From: Brevundimonas sp.
GTDB lineage: Bacteria; Pseudomonadota; Alphaproteobacteria; Caulobacterales; Caulobacteraceae
Reading direction: 5' to 3'
NCBI GenBank assembly: GCA_027531145.1
Contig: JAPZRF010000008.1
Span: forward strand, 242,179-306,178
Length of the DNA stretch: 64,000 nucleotides
A model generated the notes under the pieces. The model was not told the origin of the DNA. It did no database searches and was given only the letters and a program-made list of their open reading frames with translations. Positions within the stretch are counted from its first letter, which is position 1; every line of letters starts with the position of its first letter. This document shows, piece by piece, positions 1 to 9,566 of this stretch. A program made the position numbers and the translations under genes.

Positions 1-812
1 TCGTCGTCTCCGACGCAGCAGACGTTGCCGGTCGAGGAGGTCAGCAGCCGCAGCCACAGGTACTGGGCGACGTTGGTGTCCTGGTACTCGTCGACGAGGA
101 TGTAGCGGAACCGACGACGATATTCCTCAGCGACATCGGCATGTTGCGAGAGGATCGTGAGGTTGTGCAGAAGCAGGTCGCCGAAGTCGCAGGCGTTCAG
201 GGTGACGAGGCGGCTCTGGTAGGCGGCATACAGGCGCTGGCCCTTGCCGTTGGCGAAATCCTCGCCGGGCGGCAGCTTGTCCGGGGTCCAGCCGCGGTTC
301 TTCCAGTGGTCGATCTGGCTGGCGAGCGAGCGCGGGGTCCAGCGCTTGGTGTCGATGTTGTCGGCCTCGAGCAACTGCTTGAGCAGCCTCTCCTGGTCGT
401 CGGTGTCAAGAATGGTGAAGCTCGACTTCAGCCCGACCAACTCGGCGTGGCGGCGCAGGATCTGGGCGGCGATGGCGTGGAAGGTGCCGAGCCAGCGCAG
501 GCCCTCCGCGGTCGGGCCGATCAGGTGGGTAATGCGCTCGCGCATCTCGCGCGCCGCCTTGTTGGTGAAGGTGACCGCCAGCAGTTCCCAGGGCCGGGCC
601 TGACCGGTGGCGAGGATATGCGCCAGCCGGGTGGTCAGGACGCGGGTCTTGCCGGTGCCCGCGCCGGCCAGCACCAGCACCGGCCCCTCGGTGGTCTCCA
701 CCGCGCGGCGCTGCTCGGGATTCAGCCCGGCCAGATAGTCGACGGCCGACGGCTGCGGCTTCGCGCGGGCGAGGTCTGAAAGGCGGGGGGCGGGCGCGTC
801 GGGGAGACTCAT
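1..812 (-). CDS. uvrD: ATP-dependent DNA helicase, UvrD/PcrA family (partial, N-terminal part)
   Basis: Superfamily 1A 3'-5' DNA helicase, acting in nucleotide excision and mismatch repair and in replication-fork clearance. Only about 270 N-terminal residues are present because the gene runs off the left edge of the window. The start is the ATG at 812. The reading frame shows the Q-motif region (LNPEQRRAV), the Walker A loop GAGTGKT at residues 50-56, motif Ia (AVTFTNKAA), the FGDLLL segment and motif II DEYQDTN, followed by the start of motif III (VGDDD). These are all helicase domain 1A/1B hallmarks. Whether it is UvrD proper or a PcrA/Rep-like paralogue cannot be settled without the C-terminus. 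The family assignment is certain; the gene symbol is probable. Confidence 0.93.
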   Translation of the reverse strand, partial: MSLPDAPAPRLSDLARAKPQPSAVDYLAGLNPEQRRAVETTEGPVLVLAGAGTGKTRVLTTRLAHILATGQARPWELLAVTFTNKAAREMRERITHLIGPTAEGLRWLGTFHAIAAQILRRHAELVGLKSSFTILDTDDQERLLKQLLEADNIDTKRWTPRSLASQIDHWKNRGWTPDKLPPGEDFANGKGQRLYAAYQSRLVTLNACDFGDLLLHNLTILSQHADVAEEYRRRFRYILVDEYQDTNVAQYLWLRLLTSSTGNVCCVGDD

Positions 813-855
813 GCCCGGAACATAAGGGGCACGGGCGCGGATGTCAGCGCTAGTC

Positions 856-1569
856 TCAGCGCAGCTGGTAGCTGACCGTGGCGACCACGCGCACCCGCTT
901 GTTCAGCGCGGCCGGTTCGCTGTCCAGATCCTCGCGCGCGAGGATCTCGAACGAACCCTGGGTGGCCTGGCGGATGGGACCCAGCGTGGTCCCGGAGTCG
1001 CGGGCGAACTGCTCGGCACCGGACCGGGCTGAGGCGGTCGCCTCGGCGATCATCTCCGGCCGCACCGCGTTCAGTCGGGTGAAGACGTAGGTCGGTGCCG
1101 AAAAGTCGAGCTGCACGCCCTCGCGGACGAGGTCGTTTAGGGCGCGTTCCGTCTGGGCGACCCGTTGGACGTCCGTGGTCCTCACCGTCACCGACTGGGT
1201 CAGAATGAAACGCACCACATTGTCGCCGGAGCTGTACTCCCGCGCGCGCGTGTCGAGCACCTGCAGCCTGCCGATGCTCACGGCCTCCTCGGGGTAGCCT
1301 TGGCGGGTGAGGAAGGTGCGAACAAGGGCGAGGTCGCGGTCGATTTTCGCCTGAGCCGTCGGCAGGTCGTCATTGGCCGCCCGGAAGCTCAGGTTCAGCA
1401 CAGCAAGATCAGCGACCACGTCCCGCTCCGCCAGGCCGCGCACCGTCACCTGCCGGTTCCCGACCTGGGCGTTGACGATCCCCGAGCCAATGAAGGCACC
1501 CGCTCCGACGAGCCCCATGGCGATTAACCCGCCAAACACTCCCGAGGCCAGCAGTCTGCGGTCAACCAT
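856..1569 (-). CDS. SIMPL domain-containing (DUF541) exported protein
   Basis: About 237 aa. The chosen start is the ATG at 1569 (MVDRRLL), preceded by a GGGAGAG ribosome site; a longer frame to 1665 has no good initiation site. An N-terminal hydrophobic segment (about residues 7-27, ending ...GSGIVNAQVG) should be a signal peptide or membrane anchor. The rest matches the SIMPL/DUF541 fold: the VTVRGLAERDV strand near the start, a long middle with SVTVRTTDV, and the ending KRVRVVATVSYQL, which is typical of periplasmic SIMPL proteins. These proteins oligomerise in the periplasm and have been linked to oxidative stress tolerance, but no enzymatic role is established. It follows the ribbon-helix-helix gene on the same strand by about 60 bases and may be co-transcribed. 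Confidence 0.85.
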   Translation of the reverse strand: MVDRRLLASGVFGGLIAMGLVGAGAFIGSGIVNAQVGNRQVTVRGLAERDVVADLAVLNLSFRAANDDLPTAQAKIDRDLALVRTFLTRQGYPEEAVSIGRLQVLDTRAREYSSGDNVVRFILTQSVTVRTTDVQRVAQTERALNDLVREGVQLDFSAPTYVFTRLNAVRPEMIAEATASARSGAEQFARDSGTTLGPIRQATQGSFEILAREDLDSEPAALNKRVRVVATVSYQLR

Positions 1570-1630
1570 GGCGGCTCTCCCGGCGCTGTGCGTCGCGCCT
1601 GAAAGGAGGATGAGCCGACTGCAGGGCGTG

Positions 1631-1858
1631 TCAATCCGTCTTCGGCGAAGGACTGCCGCCGGCAATCCAGGCGAGCGCCGCTAGTCGACAGGTTGAGGCC
1701 AGCGGCCGCCGGCCGCGCCCGGCATCGAGCCGCGCCATGAAACCGGCTCGACTCTCGCCCGTCTGTTCGGCCATCCGGTCCAGAACGGCCCAGAATTCGA
1801 GCTCAAGCGCGACCGAGGTGGCGTGGCCAGCCAGCAGGAAGGAGCGTTTTTTCAGCAT
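1631..1858 (-). CDS. Ribbon-helix-helix domain protein (RHH_4 type)
   Basis: A 75-aa protein. The segment KKRSFLLAGHATSVALELEFW, with the helix WAVLDRMAEQTGESRAGFM, fits the RHH_4 family: a beta strand for operator contact followed by two helices with the substrate-like RSFxLxGHxTSVxLExEFW pattern. The C-terminal RPLASTCRLAALAW is also typical of alphaproteobacterial members. Such proteins are small dimeric DNA binders of unknown regulon. The start at 1858 lies only 44 bases from the ATG of the divergent COQ4 gene, so it could regulate that gene or itself from the shared intergenic gap (inference). The C-terminal tail GGSPSPKTD is unstructured. Confidence 0.8.
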   Translation of the reverse strand: MLKKRSFLLAGHATSVALELEFWAVLDRMAEQTGESRAGFMARLDAGRGRRPLASTCRLAALAWIAGGSPSPKTD

Positions 1859-1902
1859 TGAATTCTGTTCTCGCAGAGGCCCCGCCGCGCTACAATGCCT
1901 GC

Positions 1903-2658
1903 ATGACCTTGGTGGAAGCCGCCCTGACTCCCTTCCGAGCGCCGCCGATCCAGCCGCTCAAGGCCTTCCACGCCTTTCGTCGGCTGTTGGCCGACAAGGA
2001 GGACACCACCCAGGTGTTCGAGATCATGCGCGCCCTGTCTGGCGGGTCGATCGCCCGCGGCTACCAGCGAATGATCGGCACTGTGGAGGGCGGCCGGCAG
2101 GCGTTCCTGCGCTCAGAGCTGGCGACGAAGCTCGATGATCCGGCGTGGCTGGCGCAGTTCGGGCCTGGCACCGTCGGGGCGGCCTATCGCGCCTTCCGCG
2201 AGGCACGAGGGTTCACCGCCGAAGGTCTGGCCGATGAGGCGCGCAAGGTGGCACCGGACGCCGTCGACCTGCCGCATCCGGTGATGTGGTACTCGCGCCG
2301 CATCCGCGACGTCCACGATATCTGGCACATCCTGACCGGCTATGAGACGGATGCTTTGGGCGAGGCCTGCGTGGTGGCCTTCTCCTACGCGCAGACCGGC
2401 AACCTCGGCTTCGCCTTCATCGGCTGGGGCGCGGCGCGGGAGATTCAGCGCGAGAACCGGTCCGTCCCGGCCCGCCGCGCGGTGCTGCAGGCCTACGGGC
2501 TGGGGCGCAAGGCGGCGTGGCTCCCGGCGCTCGACTACGAGGACCTGTTCGCCGTGCCGCTGGACGCCGCTCGGGACCGGCTGCGCCTGACCGCGCCGAC
2601 GATCTACCAGCGCGTCTCCCCGGAGACCCGGCTCGGCCTGCGGCTCCGCGGCGGCTGA
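1903..2658 (+). CDS. Ubiquinone biosynthesis protein COQ4 family
   Basis: 251 aa from the ATG at 1903. A TTG at 1858 would extend the frame into the divergent gene and is unlikely. COQ4 proteins organise the ubiquinone biosynthetic complex and have recently been shown to carry out oxidative decarboxylation of the ring C1 position. The diagnostic metal-binding motif HDxxH is present as VHDIWHILTGY at about residues 138-142, and a second conserved block is GNLGFAFIGWGAA. The length agrees with bacterial and mitochondrial COQ4 (about 230-260 aa). There is no signal peptide; it is expected at the cytoplasmic face of the membrane. No other ubi gene lies in the window. Confidence 0.88.
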   Translation: MTLVEAALTPFRAPPIQPLKAFHAFRRLLADKEDTTQVFEIMRALSGGSIARGYQRMIGTVEGGRQAFLRSELATKLDDPAWLAQFGPGTVGAAYRAFREARGFTAEGLADEARKVAPDAVDLPHPVMWYSRRIRDVHDIWHILTGYETDALGEACVVAFSYAQTGNLGFAFIGWGAAREIQRENRSVPARRAVLQAYGLGRKAAWLPALDYEDLFAVPLDAARDRLRLTAPTIYQRVSPETRLGLRLRGG

Positions 2659-2754
2659 AACACGGCGGAAGAGGCTGTGAGGCGACGGCCGTGCCGCGGC
2701 GTGCTACCGGCCGCGTCAATGGTCGGTCGCGCGTATCCTCGAGTCCCTGAGTCC

Positions 2755-3651
2755 ATGAAATCCGTCCCGTCCTCCCTCGCGCTCGGCGCGGTGGTCGTCT
2801 GCGCCCTGATCTGGGGCACGACCTGGTACGCCATCACCCTGCAGCTGGGCGCGGTCGATCCGATCGCCAGCATCATCTACCGCTTTGGACTCGCGGCCCT
2901 CGTGCTGCTGGGGTTCTGCCACCTTTCCGGTCGCTCGCTGAAGCTGACGCCGGCCCAGCATCTGGCGGCGGCGGGGCAGGGGCTGTTCACCTTCGCCATT
3001 GACTACGCTTTCGTCTACTGGGCTGAGGAGCGGATCGCCTCAGCGGTGGTGGCCGTGGTGTTCGCCGGCCTCGCCTTCCTCAACCTCGCCCTGTTCCGGC
3101 TGATCCTGCGTCAGAAGGCGGCGCGGCTGGCCTGGCTGGGGGCCTTCCTCGGCCTGCTGGGCGTCGTGGCCATGTTCGGTGCGGAGCTGATGCGCGCCGA
3201 GATGGAGGCGCGCGCCTTGGTCGGTCTGGGTCTCGCCCTGCTCGCCGTTCTGGCCGCCGGGATCGGTAACCTGTTCGCCTGGCGCGGTCAGCAGGCCGGA
3301 GGGGGCGTCCTGTCCATGACCGGCTGGGCCATGGCGTACGGGGTGGGATTCCTGCTCATCTACGCCCTGATCGCCAGGACGCCGTTCGGCTTCGAGACGA
3401 GCTGGACCTATGTCCTGTCGCTGCTGCACCTCTCGGTGCTCGGCTCGGTCGTGGCCTTCGGACTTTACTTCTGGCTGGCGCGGGCGCGAGGCTACGCTAT
3501 GGCCTCCTACATCTCGGCTCTGACGCCGCCGCTGGCGATGGGGATCTCCGTGGTGTTCGAGGGGGCCCGCTTCGGGCTTCTGGCCTTCCTCGGGCTCGGG
3601 CTGGTGCTGGCCGGGCAGGCCCTGCTGCTGCGGGCACCGAAGACGGCCTAG
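2755..3651 (+). CDS. DMT superfamily transporter, EamA family
   Basis: 298 aa from the ATG at 2755 (MKSVPSSLALG). The protein is almost entirely hydrophobic, with about ten predicted membrane helices in two EamA repeats. The first repeat opens with the signature CALIWGTTWYAI and the second begins after a basic loop near residue 170. The C-terminal EGARFGLLAFLGLGLVLAGQALL is the usual last helix pair. Family members export metabolites or amino acids; the substrate cannot be told from sequence. It lies downstream of COQ4 but about 95 bases away, with no obvious functional link. Confidence 0.88.
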   Translation: MKSVPSSLALGAVVVCALIWGTTWYAITLQLGAVDPIASIIYRFGLAALVLLGFCHLSGRSLKLTPAQHLAAAGQGLFTFAIDYAFVYWAEERIASAVVAVVFAGLAFLNLALFRLILRQKAARLAWLGAFLGLLGVVAMFGAELMRAEMEARALVGLGLALLAVLAAGIGNLFAWRGQQAGGGVLSMTGWAMAYGVGFLLIYALIARTPFGFETSWTYVLSLLHLSVLGSVVAFGLYFWLARARGYAMASYISALTPPLAMGISVVFEGARFGLLAFLGLGLVLAGQALLLRAPKTA

Positions 3652-3802
3652 CTGCCCGCCGTCGCTCCGAAGCGCCACTTCATCGCCAGCACGCCGGCCG
3701 ACATCAACAGGGCGCAGCTGTCTAGCGATGAGCTCGGTCAGGAGCGACGGTCCATCCGGATCAGCATGGGCCGCAAACCCCTGCCGGCCCGGCCGGTTCC
3801 CG

Positions 3803-5365
3803 TCAGTTCAGCGGCGCCAGCAGCGGCGCGGTTTCCGGCATCACATCGACGGACCGCGCCAGACCAGCGGGCCGGAAGACGCGGGTGGCCTGCTCGAAGG
3901 CATAGCCGAGCGACAGGATGCGGGCGTCGTCCCACTTCGCGCCGATGAAGCTGAGCCCGGCCGGCAGGCCCTGCACAAAGCCCATTGGCACGGTCAGGTG
4001 CGGATAGCCGGCGACCGCCGCCAGCTGGCTTGCCGAGCCGAGGGAGTTGTCTCCGTTGACGACGTCCATACTCCAGGCCGGGCTGGTCGTCGGGGCGATC
4101 AAGGCTACTACATTGTACGCGGCCAGTAGCCGGTCGATGCCTTCCGGCCCCGCCAGACGGAACGAGGTTTCACGCGCTTCGAGGTAGGCCGGGCTGTCCA
4201 GCCCGCCCTTGCGCTCTGCCTGCAGGAACAGCTCTTGCCCGAAAAGGCTGAGCTCGCGCGGCGTGGCAGCGTTGAAGGCGATCACCTCGGCCAGGGTGCG
4301 GGTGGGCACCTGGGCCGGGTCGGTGGTGGCCAGATAGGCGTTGAGATCGGCCTTGAGCTCGGTCAGCAGCACCTCGAACTCGGCCTGGCCGATCCGGCCC
4401 CGGTTGGGGCCCTCGCTGATCTCGACCAGCTCGGCTCCGGCGTCTCGCAGGGCCTGCAGGGTCTGCTCGAACAGCGCCATGGTCCCGGGCGTGTAGCCGG
4501 TGATAAAGCGAATCACCCCGATGCGGGCATCGCGCAGGCTGCCAGCATCGAGAGCGGCGACATAGTCGACCCGCCGCGCGTCGGCCTCGACAGTGGCCGG
4601 GTCAGCCGGATCGCTGCCGGCGATGGCCCCCAGCACCGCCGCTGCGTCGCGCACGGTCCGGGTCATCGGTCCGGCGGTATCCTGTGAGTGGCTGATCGGC
4701 ACGATATGGGTGCGGCTGACGAGGCCAACGGTCGGCTTGAAGCCGACGATGCCGTTCACCGAGGCCGGACAGGTGATGGAGCCGTCGGTCTCGGTGCCAA
4801 TCGCTGCCGGCGCGAGGCCCGCGGCCACGGCTGCCCCGGAGCCGGAGGAGGAGCCGCAGGTGTTGCGGTCAAGCGCGTGCGGATTGCGGCTCAGGCCCCC
4901 GACCGCGCTCCAGCCGCTGATCGAGTTGTTGGAACGTATGTTGGCCCATTCGGACAGGTTGGTCTTGCCGAGGATCACCGCGCCAGCCGCGCGGAGCCGC
5001 GCGACCAGGGGCGCGTCGCGGCCCGGGGCGTTGTTGAGCAGGGCCATCGACCCCGCCGTGGTCGGCATGTCGCGGGTCTCGATATTGTCCTTCAGCAGGA
5101 TGGGCATGCCCGCTACGCCAGCGCCATCCCAGGCGGGCGGGTTGACGTCTGCCCAGCGCAGCACGGCGTTGGTGGTGGCCACGTCCCGAATGCACATCTC
5201 CGCCACGGCTCCGTCCAGTCCGGCGCAGCGGATCGGGGCCGGCGCTGCCGCCGTCTGGGCGACGGCCGGGGCTGCGGTCGTCCCGGCGAGGAGAGCCGCC
5301 GCCGCGATCAGTCCGCGGCGCGCGTGCCGATAGTGCGGTCGAGGAAGTCGAGATAGGTGCGCCAC
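3803..5365 (-). CDS. Secreted amidase (amidase signature family)
   Basis: 520 aa beginning at a GTG at 5365. A signal peptide is visible ([21 protein letters not shown]), so the enzyme is exported. The amidase-signature triad can be traced: Lys92 in LLKDNIE, the cis-Ser in GSSSGSG at about 171-177, and the nucleophile Ser196 in [10 protein letters not shown]. Members hydrolyse linear amides, including peptide amides and acylated amino acids; the exact substrate is unknown. The start overlaps the 3' end of the upstream DPP IV-like peptidase gene by 58 bases, so translation is probably coupled. Together they suggest extracytoplasmic peptide and amide scavenging (inference). Confidence 0.9.
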   Translation of the reverse strand: MAHLSRLPRPHYRHARRGLIAAAALLAGTTAAPAVAQTAAAPAPIRCAGLDGAVAEMCIRDVATTNAVLRWADVNPPAWDGAGVAGMPILLKDNIETRDMPTTAGSMALLNNAPGRDAPLVARLRAAGAVILGKTNLSEWANIRSNNSISGWSAVGGLSRNPHALDRNTCGSSSGSGAAVAAGLAPAAIGTETDGSITCPASVNGIVGFKPTVGLVSRTHIVPISHSQDTAGPMTRTVRDAAAVLGAIAGSDPADPATVEADARRVDYVAALDAGSLRDARIGVIRFITGYTPGTMALFEQTLQALRDAGAELVEISEGPNRGRIGQAEFEVLLTELKADLNAYLATTDPAQVPTRTLAEVIAFNAATPRELSLFGQELFLQAERKGGLDSPAYLEARETSFRLAGPEGIDRLLAAYNVVALIAPTTSPAWSMDVVNGDNSLGSASQLAAVAGYPHLTVPMGFVQGLPAGLSFIGAKWDDARILSLGYAFEQATRVFRPAGLARSVDVMPETAPLLAPLN

Positions 5366-7554
5366 AGATGCAGTCCCCTGTCGTTGCCGCGGATGCCATG
5401 GCGTTGACCGGGATAGACCATCGTCTCGAACGGGACGCTGGCCTCCTGCAAGGCGTTGAGCACGCGCGTGGTGTTCTCGAAGATGACATTGTCGTCGGCC
5501 ATGCCGTGGATGAGCAGCAGCCGGCCGGTCAGGTTGTCGAGGCGGGTCAGGATATCGGAGGCGGCATAGCCTTCGGCATTCGCCTCCGGCGTCGACATGA
5601 AGCGCTCGGTGTAGTGGGTGTCGTAAAGGCTCCAGTCGGTCACCGGAGCCCCCGAGATGGCCGAGGTCAGGCCCATGGCCGGCTCGGTCAGCATGTGCAG
5701 CGTCATAAAGCCGCCGTAGCTCCAGCCCATGGCGGCGATGCGGTCATCGTCGACGAACGGGAGGCCGCGCAGATAGTTGATGGCTGCCACCTGGTCCTCG
5801 ACCTCGGGAATGCCCATGCGCAGGTGCAGGGCGGTCTTGAAGGCCACGGACCGGTCGCCCTCGCCGCGGTTGTCGAGGCGGAAGACGATGTAACCCGCTT
5901 CGGTCAGCAGCTGGGTCGTGGGCGGCTGCCAAGCGTTGCGTACCCCGCCGCCTGACGGGCCGCCATAGACTTGCATCACCACCGGATACTCCCGCGACGG
6001 ATCGAAGCCGGGCGGCGTGGTCATCTGCCAAAACAGTGTCTCGCCCGCGTTCTGAAGTGTGCCGAAGGTCGGCTCCTGCTTGCGCGCCACAAAGGCCGCG
6101 AAAGGGTGGTCGGCGTCGAGTGCGTTCTGCTCGATCCAACGCACGAAGGTCCCGTCGGCCCGGTAAAGTGCCGACTGGGGCGGGGTGTCGACGTTGGAGA
6201 AGCTGCCGACATAGGCCGTGCCCGAGTCGTTCACGGCCGCGCTCCACCAGCCGCCGCGCGGGGTGATTTCCACCGGGGTGATGGTCTCGTCGAGGCTGGC
6301 GCGGAACAGCTGCTGCTCGATCGGGTACTCGCGGCCGTCGCGCATTGAGGCGGTGAAGAACACCGCGCCGGTCTCGGCATTGACCCCGTCCAGCGACTTG
6401 ACGGCGTAGTCGCCGGTCGTGATCGACCGGATCACGTTGCCGTCGGCAGCGTGAAGGTACAGGTGCCGCCAGCCGGACTCCTCCGACGACCAGATGAAGC
6501 GGCCGTCGGCGAGCGGATGGAAGTCGTGGGTGAGGTCGACCCAGGCCCTGGCGGTCTGGGTGGTCAGTACCCGCGAGACGCCCGTGGCCGGGTCGACGGC
6601 CAGCAGATCGAGGGTCTTCTGGTCGCGGGACTGACGCTGGACAAAGACGGTACGGCCGTCGGCCGACCAGTCGACCCGCGCCAGATAGATGTCGGGATTG
6701 GCCCCCAAATCAACCTTGATGCGATGGTTGGCGATCCGGTCATGGACGAACAGCTCGACTATGGCGTTGGGACGGCCCGCGCGCGGGTAGCGCTGCTCGA
6801 TCACAGTCGCGCCGTCGCCGGCGATGTCGAGGCGGGGGATGATCTGGACAGGGCTCTCGTCGGTGCGCTGCATGGCGATATAGCGCTCGTCCGGGCTCCA
6901 CCAGTAGCCGGTGTCCCGGTCCATCTCCTCCTGGGCGATGAAGTCGGCCGTGGCCCAGGTGATGACGCCGTCGCCGTCTGTGGTGATCGGAGTCTCGCGG
7001 CCGGCGGCGAGATCGTAGATGACCAGGTCCTGTTCACGCACCCAGGATACAAAGTTGCCGAGCGGGCTGACCTTGGCGTCGATCTCGTCGGCAGCGGTTT
7101 CGGTCAGGCGGCGCACCGAGCCGTCGGTCCGGGTGGCCAGAAAGACGTCGCCCTCCAGTGGAGCGAGGATGTGGCGACCCTGTTCGTCCCAGCTGTACTC
7201 GACGACGCCGCGCTGGCTGATGCGCATGCGTTCGCGGCGGGCGATTTCCGCCTCGGAGAGCTCGCCGGCCTCGGGCACGAGGGCGCGGGCGTCGACCAGC
7301 TTGAACGGCTCGCCGCCCGTCACCGGCGCGGCCCACAGGTCGAGCACGTTCACGTCGTCATCGCGGGAGCGCAGGAAAGCGACCAGGTCCCCGTCCGGCG
7401 ACAGGCTGACGCCGCGCGCCACAGGCCCGGCCAGCGCCGGCTCCGCATACACGCGTTCGGGAGTGAGGATGCCGGGGTCGCCGCCCGCAGTCTGGGCGAG
7501 GGTGGCGCAGGGCAGGGCGACGGCGGCGAGAGAGGCCAGCATGAGCGTTTTCAT
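5308..7554 (-). CDS. S9 family peptidase, dipeptidyl peptidase IV-like, exported
   Basis: 748 aa from the ATG at 7554, which starts a clean signal peptide ([21 protein letters not shown]). The N-terminal two thirds is a DPP IV beta-propeller (PF00930) with the segment [15 protein letters not shown], whose Glu pair binds the substrate N-terminus in DPP IV. The C-terminal alpha/beta-hydrolase carries Ser612 in GWSYGGF, Asp at about 687 in MADDN and His719 in QRHGI. It should release N-terminal X-Pro or similar dipeptides in the periplasm. Its stop lies inside the following amidase gene. An in-frame extension to 7737 lacks support. Confidence 0.93.
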   Translation of the reverse strand: MKTLMLASLAAVALPCATLAQTAGGDPGILTPERVYAEPALAGPVARGVSLSPDGDLVAFLRSRDDDVNVLDLWAAPVTGGEPFKLVDARALVPEAGELSEAEIARRERMRISQRGVVEYSWDEQGRHILAPLEGDVFLATRTDGSVRRLTETAADEIDAKVSPLGNFVSWVREQDLVIYDLAAGRETPITTDGDGVITWATADFIAQEEMDRDTGYWWSPDERYIAMQRTDESPVQIIPRLDIAGDGATVIEQRYPRAGRPNAIVELFVHDRIANHRIKVDLGANPDIYLARVDWSADGRTVFVQRQSRDQKTLDLLAVDPATGVSRVLTTQTARAWVDLTHDFHPLADGRFIWSSEESGWRHLYLHAADGNVIRSITTGDYAVKSLDGVNAETGAVFFTASMRDGREYPIEQQLFRASLDETITPVEITPRGGWWSAAVNDSGTAYVGSFSNVDTPPQSALYRADGTFVRWIEQNALDADHPFAAFVARKQEPTFGTLQNAGETLFWQMTTPPGFDPSREYPVVMQVYGGPSGGGVRNAWQPPTTQLLTEAGYIVFRLDNRGEGDRSVAFKTALHLRMGIPEVEDQVAAINYLRGLPFVDDDRIAAMGWSYGGFMTLHMLTEPAMGLTSAISGAPVTDWSLYDTHYTERFMSTPEANAEGYAASDILTRLDNLTGRLLLIHGMADDNVIFENTTRVLNALQEASVPFETMVYPGQRHGIRGNDRGLHLWRTYLDFLDRTIGTRAAD

Positions 7555-7659
7555 GAGGTGGCACGCTAGCGGGGCCGTCCGCGGTCGTCGAGGGTGCCGA
7601 CAGCAGCCAGGGTGCCGCATGGTCTTTCCCCCCGCGGCCATCCTCCCTAAAGAGTCGCC

Positions 7660-8475
7660 ATGAACGACGCCCTCGCTGCGCCGCCCCCGCCCAAGCCCGG
7701 TGCCCATCACGAGCTGCCTGTCCTGTGGGTGCACCACTGGACCGACCAGCTCTTCAGCTTCGCCGTGGATCGGCCGGAGGACTTCCGCTTCCGCTCCGGC
7801 GAGTTCGTCATGATCGGCCTGCCCGGCGAGGATGGCGGCAAGCCAATCCAGCGCGCCTATTCCGTCGCCAGCCCCTGCTGGGCCGAGGAGCTGGAGTTCT
7901 TCTCGATCAAGGTGCCCGACGGCCCCCTGACCTCACGCCTGCAGAAGATCCAGCCCGGCGACCGGGTGCTGATGGGCAAGAAGCCGACCGGCACCCTGGT
8001 GCTGGACGCCCTTGCAGGGGGCGAGCAGCTGCACCTGATCGGCACCGGCACCGGGCTTGCGCCCTGGCTCAGCGTGGCGCGCGATCCCGAGACCTACTCG
8101 CGTTTCGGCCGGGTCATCGTCAGCCATACGGTGCGGCACGTGGCGGACCTGGCCTATCGCGACTTCTTCGAGGGCGGCATCCACGACGACCCCCTGATCG
8201 GCGACGAGGCGAAGGCCCAGCTGACCTATTATCCGACGGTGACGCGCGAGGAGTTCTCTACGCCCGGCCGGATCACCGACCGCATCCGTTCGGGCGACTA
8301 CTTCCGCGACCTCGGCCTGCCTGAGGGATTCGATCCCGCAGCGGACCGGGTCATGCTCTGTGGCTCGATGGCGATGATCAAGGAAACCGCGGTCCTGCTC
8401 GACAGCTTCGGCCTGAAGGAAGGCTCGAACGCGGAGCCTGCCGACTATGTGCTGGAGCGCGCCTTTGTCGGCTGA
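7660..8475 (+). CDS. fpr: Ferredoxin--NADP(+) reductase, FAD-dependent (bacterial type)
   Basis: 271 aa, starting at the ATG at 7660. It transfers electrons between NADPH and ferredoxin or flavodoxin, feeding Fe-S assembly and oxidative-stress defence in the cytoplasm. FAD binding is shown by IQRAYSVASP (RxYS motif) and the NADP pocket by GTGTGLAPWLS; CGSMAMI is the nicotinamide-proximal Cys-Gly block. The C-terminal YVLERAFVG matches subclass II bacterial FNRs, which end in a V(E/K)xAFV-like tail, as in Azotobacter and Rhodobacter. The chorismate mutase gene begins within its last codons. Confidence 0.94.
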   Translation: MNDALAAPPPPKPGAHHELPVLWVHHWTDQLFSFAVDRPEDFRFRSGEFVMIGLPGEDGGKPIQRAYSVASPCWAEELEFFSIKVPDGPLTSRLQKIQPGDRVLMGKKPTGTLVLDALAGGEQLHLIGTGTGLAPWLSVARDPETYSRFGRVIVSHTVRHVADLAYRDFFEGGIHDDPLIGDEAKAQLTYYPTVTREEFSTPGRITDRIRSGDYFRDLGLPEGFDPAADRVMLCGSMAMIKETAVLLDSFGLKEGSNAEPADYVLERAFVG

Positions 8476-8794
8476 ACCGGTGCAGATCGATCCGCGCGTG
8501 GCCCCGGAAGCCTGTGCAGACATGGCCCAGGTGCGGGCCGGGGTGGATGCCCTCGATCGTGCGCTCGTCACCCTGCTGGCCGAGCGGCAACGCTACATGG
8601 AGGCTGCAGCCCGCATCAAGCCCGGGCGCGACGCGGTGCACGACATGGCCCGGATTGAGGATGTGGTGGCCAAGGTGCTGGCCGCGGCCGCGCCTGCCGG
8701 CCTCTCGGCGGACATCGCCGAGCCGGTCTGGCGCACCCTGATCGACCGCTGCATCGCCCACGAGTTCGCCGTCTGGGATGCCACGCGAGGCTGA
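8465..8794 (+). CDS. Chorismate mutase, AroQ class
   Basis: About 109 aa from a TTG at 8465, which has a GGAG site seven bases upstream; an ATG at 8447 without a Shine-Dalgarno sequence is the alternative. The fold is the all-helical AroQ type: a helix with VRAGVDALDRALVTLLAERQRYMEAAARIK, a second helix containing VVAKVLAAA and a third with PVWRTLIDRCIAHEF. It is a stand-alone domain converting chorismate to prephenate; an isochorismate-pyruvate lyase (PchB-like) role cannot be excluded. The gene overlaps fpr by 11 bases. No signal peptide. Confidence 0.88.
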   Translation: MSAEPVQIDPRVAPEACADMAQVRAGVDALDRALVTLLAERQRYMEAAARIKPGRDAVHDMARIEDVVAKVLAAAAPAGLSADIAEPVWRTLIDRCIAHEFAVWDATRG

Positions 8795-8800
8795 GGCGCG

Positions 8801-9304
8801 TCAGGTGCAGATCGGCCGCTGGCGATTGTAGCGCGGCCAGATCACGGCGACACCGCTCCGCACCAGGGCGCAGTTGACCTCGACCTGCGCCGGCGTCCAG
8901 CAGACGGCGGTGACGCGGTCGTAGCTTCCGCCGGTCCGGGCGCAGTTCACGGCCCGTCCGGCGATCAGCCGTTCCAGCTCGGCCTTGGCTGCGGCACCAG
9001 AGGCGGCGGGACAGGGGTGGTTGGCCCCGCAGGTCCCGTCCAGCTCGCGGGCGGCCACCGCGTGCAGCCGCACCCGAACTCCGGTCGCGCAGCGGAAGGT
9101 GTCACCGTCAGTGACACGGGCCACGTCGCAGGTGAACCGGTCTGCCGGGACGCTGCTCTGTGCCCGGGCCGGGCGCAAATCGGCGACGGGCAGCGACAGG
9201 GTGACGATGACGGCGGCGACGGTGACGAACCCTGCTACGAACCGAGGGGTGCGGGCGGTCCGCCGGGCCCGGACGATCTTCGGGGAGTGGCGGTGCATGA
9301 CCAT
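8801..9304 (-). CDS. Thermonuclease (SNase-like) family protein, membrane-anchored or exported
   Basis: 167 aa. A basic N-terminus and one hydrophobic stretch (FVAGFVTVAAVIVTLSLPVA) direct export. The core has VTDGDTFRC and VRLHAVAARELDG, matching the first strands of staphylococcal nuclease: the calcium-binding Asp, the catalytic Arg in VRL and the Glu of the ARELDG turn. Four or more cysteines in the HPC, NCARTGG, VCW and NCAL segments suggest disulphides in a periplasmic fold. The start could be ATG 9304 or ATG 9298. Whether it is an active nuclease is not shown, since the second catalytic Arg is not clearly placed. Confidence 0.75.
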   Translation of the reverse strand: MVMHRHSPKIVRARRTARTPRFVAGFVTVAAVIVTLSLPVADLRPARAQSSVPADRFTCDVARVTDGDTFRCATGVRVRLHAVAARELDGTCGANHPCPAASGAAAKAELERLIAGRAVNCARTGGSYDRVTAVCWTPAQVEVNCALVRSGVAVIWPRYNRQRPICT

Positions 9305-9566
9305 GCCACGAGGTTGGCGGCCGGGCAGCTAATCGGACGTTGGCACCGCCTTCAGCCCTTCCGGCTGCACAGCATCAGCTCGAGCCGCGAGGGATCGACG
9401 GCACCCGGCGCGCGGTCAAGCTCGTTACGGACGCGCACAGCGCGCCGGTCGAAAGGAGGGGTAGCGGATCACGCCACAGGCCATTTTCGACGGCAACCGA
9501 GCGGCAGGATCAGCGCGTCATGCCGGCCTTCACTCGCCTCCGGCACGGGGCCTGTGATCCCGGAAC

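Noticed and set aside
3652..3802. Short minus-strand frame ending AMKWRFGATAGS, like the end of a membrane protein
   Set aside because: Only about 18-25 codons with no start or upstream gene; may be a remnant but cannot be supported.
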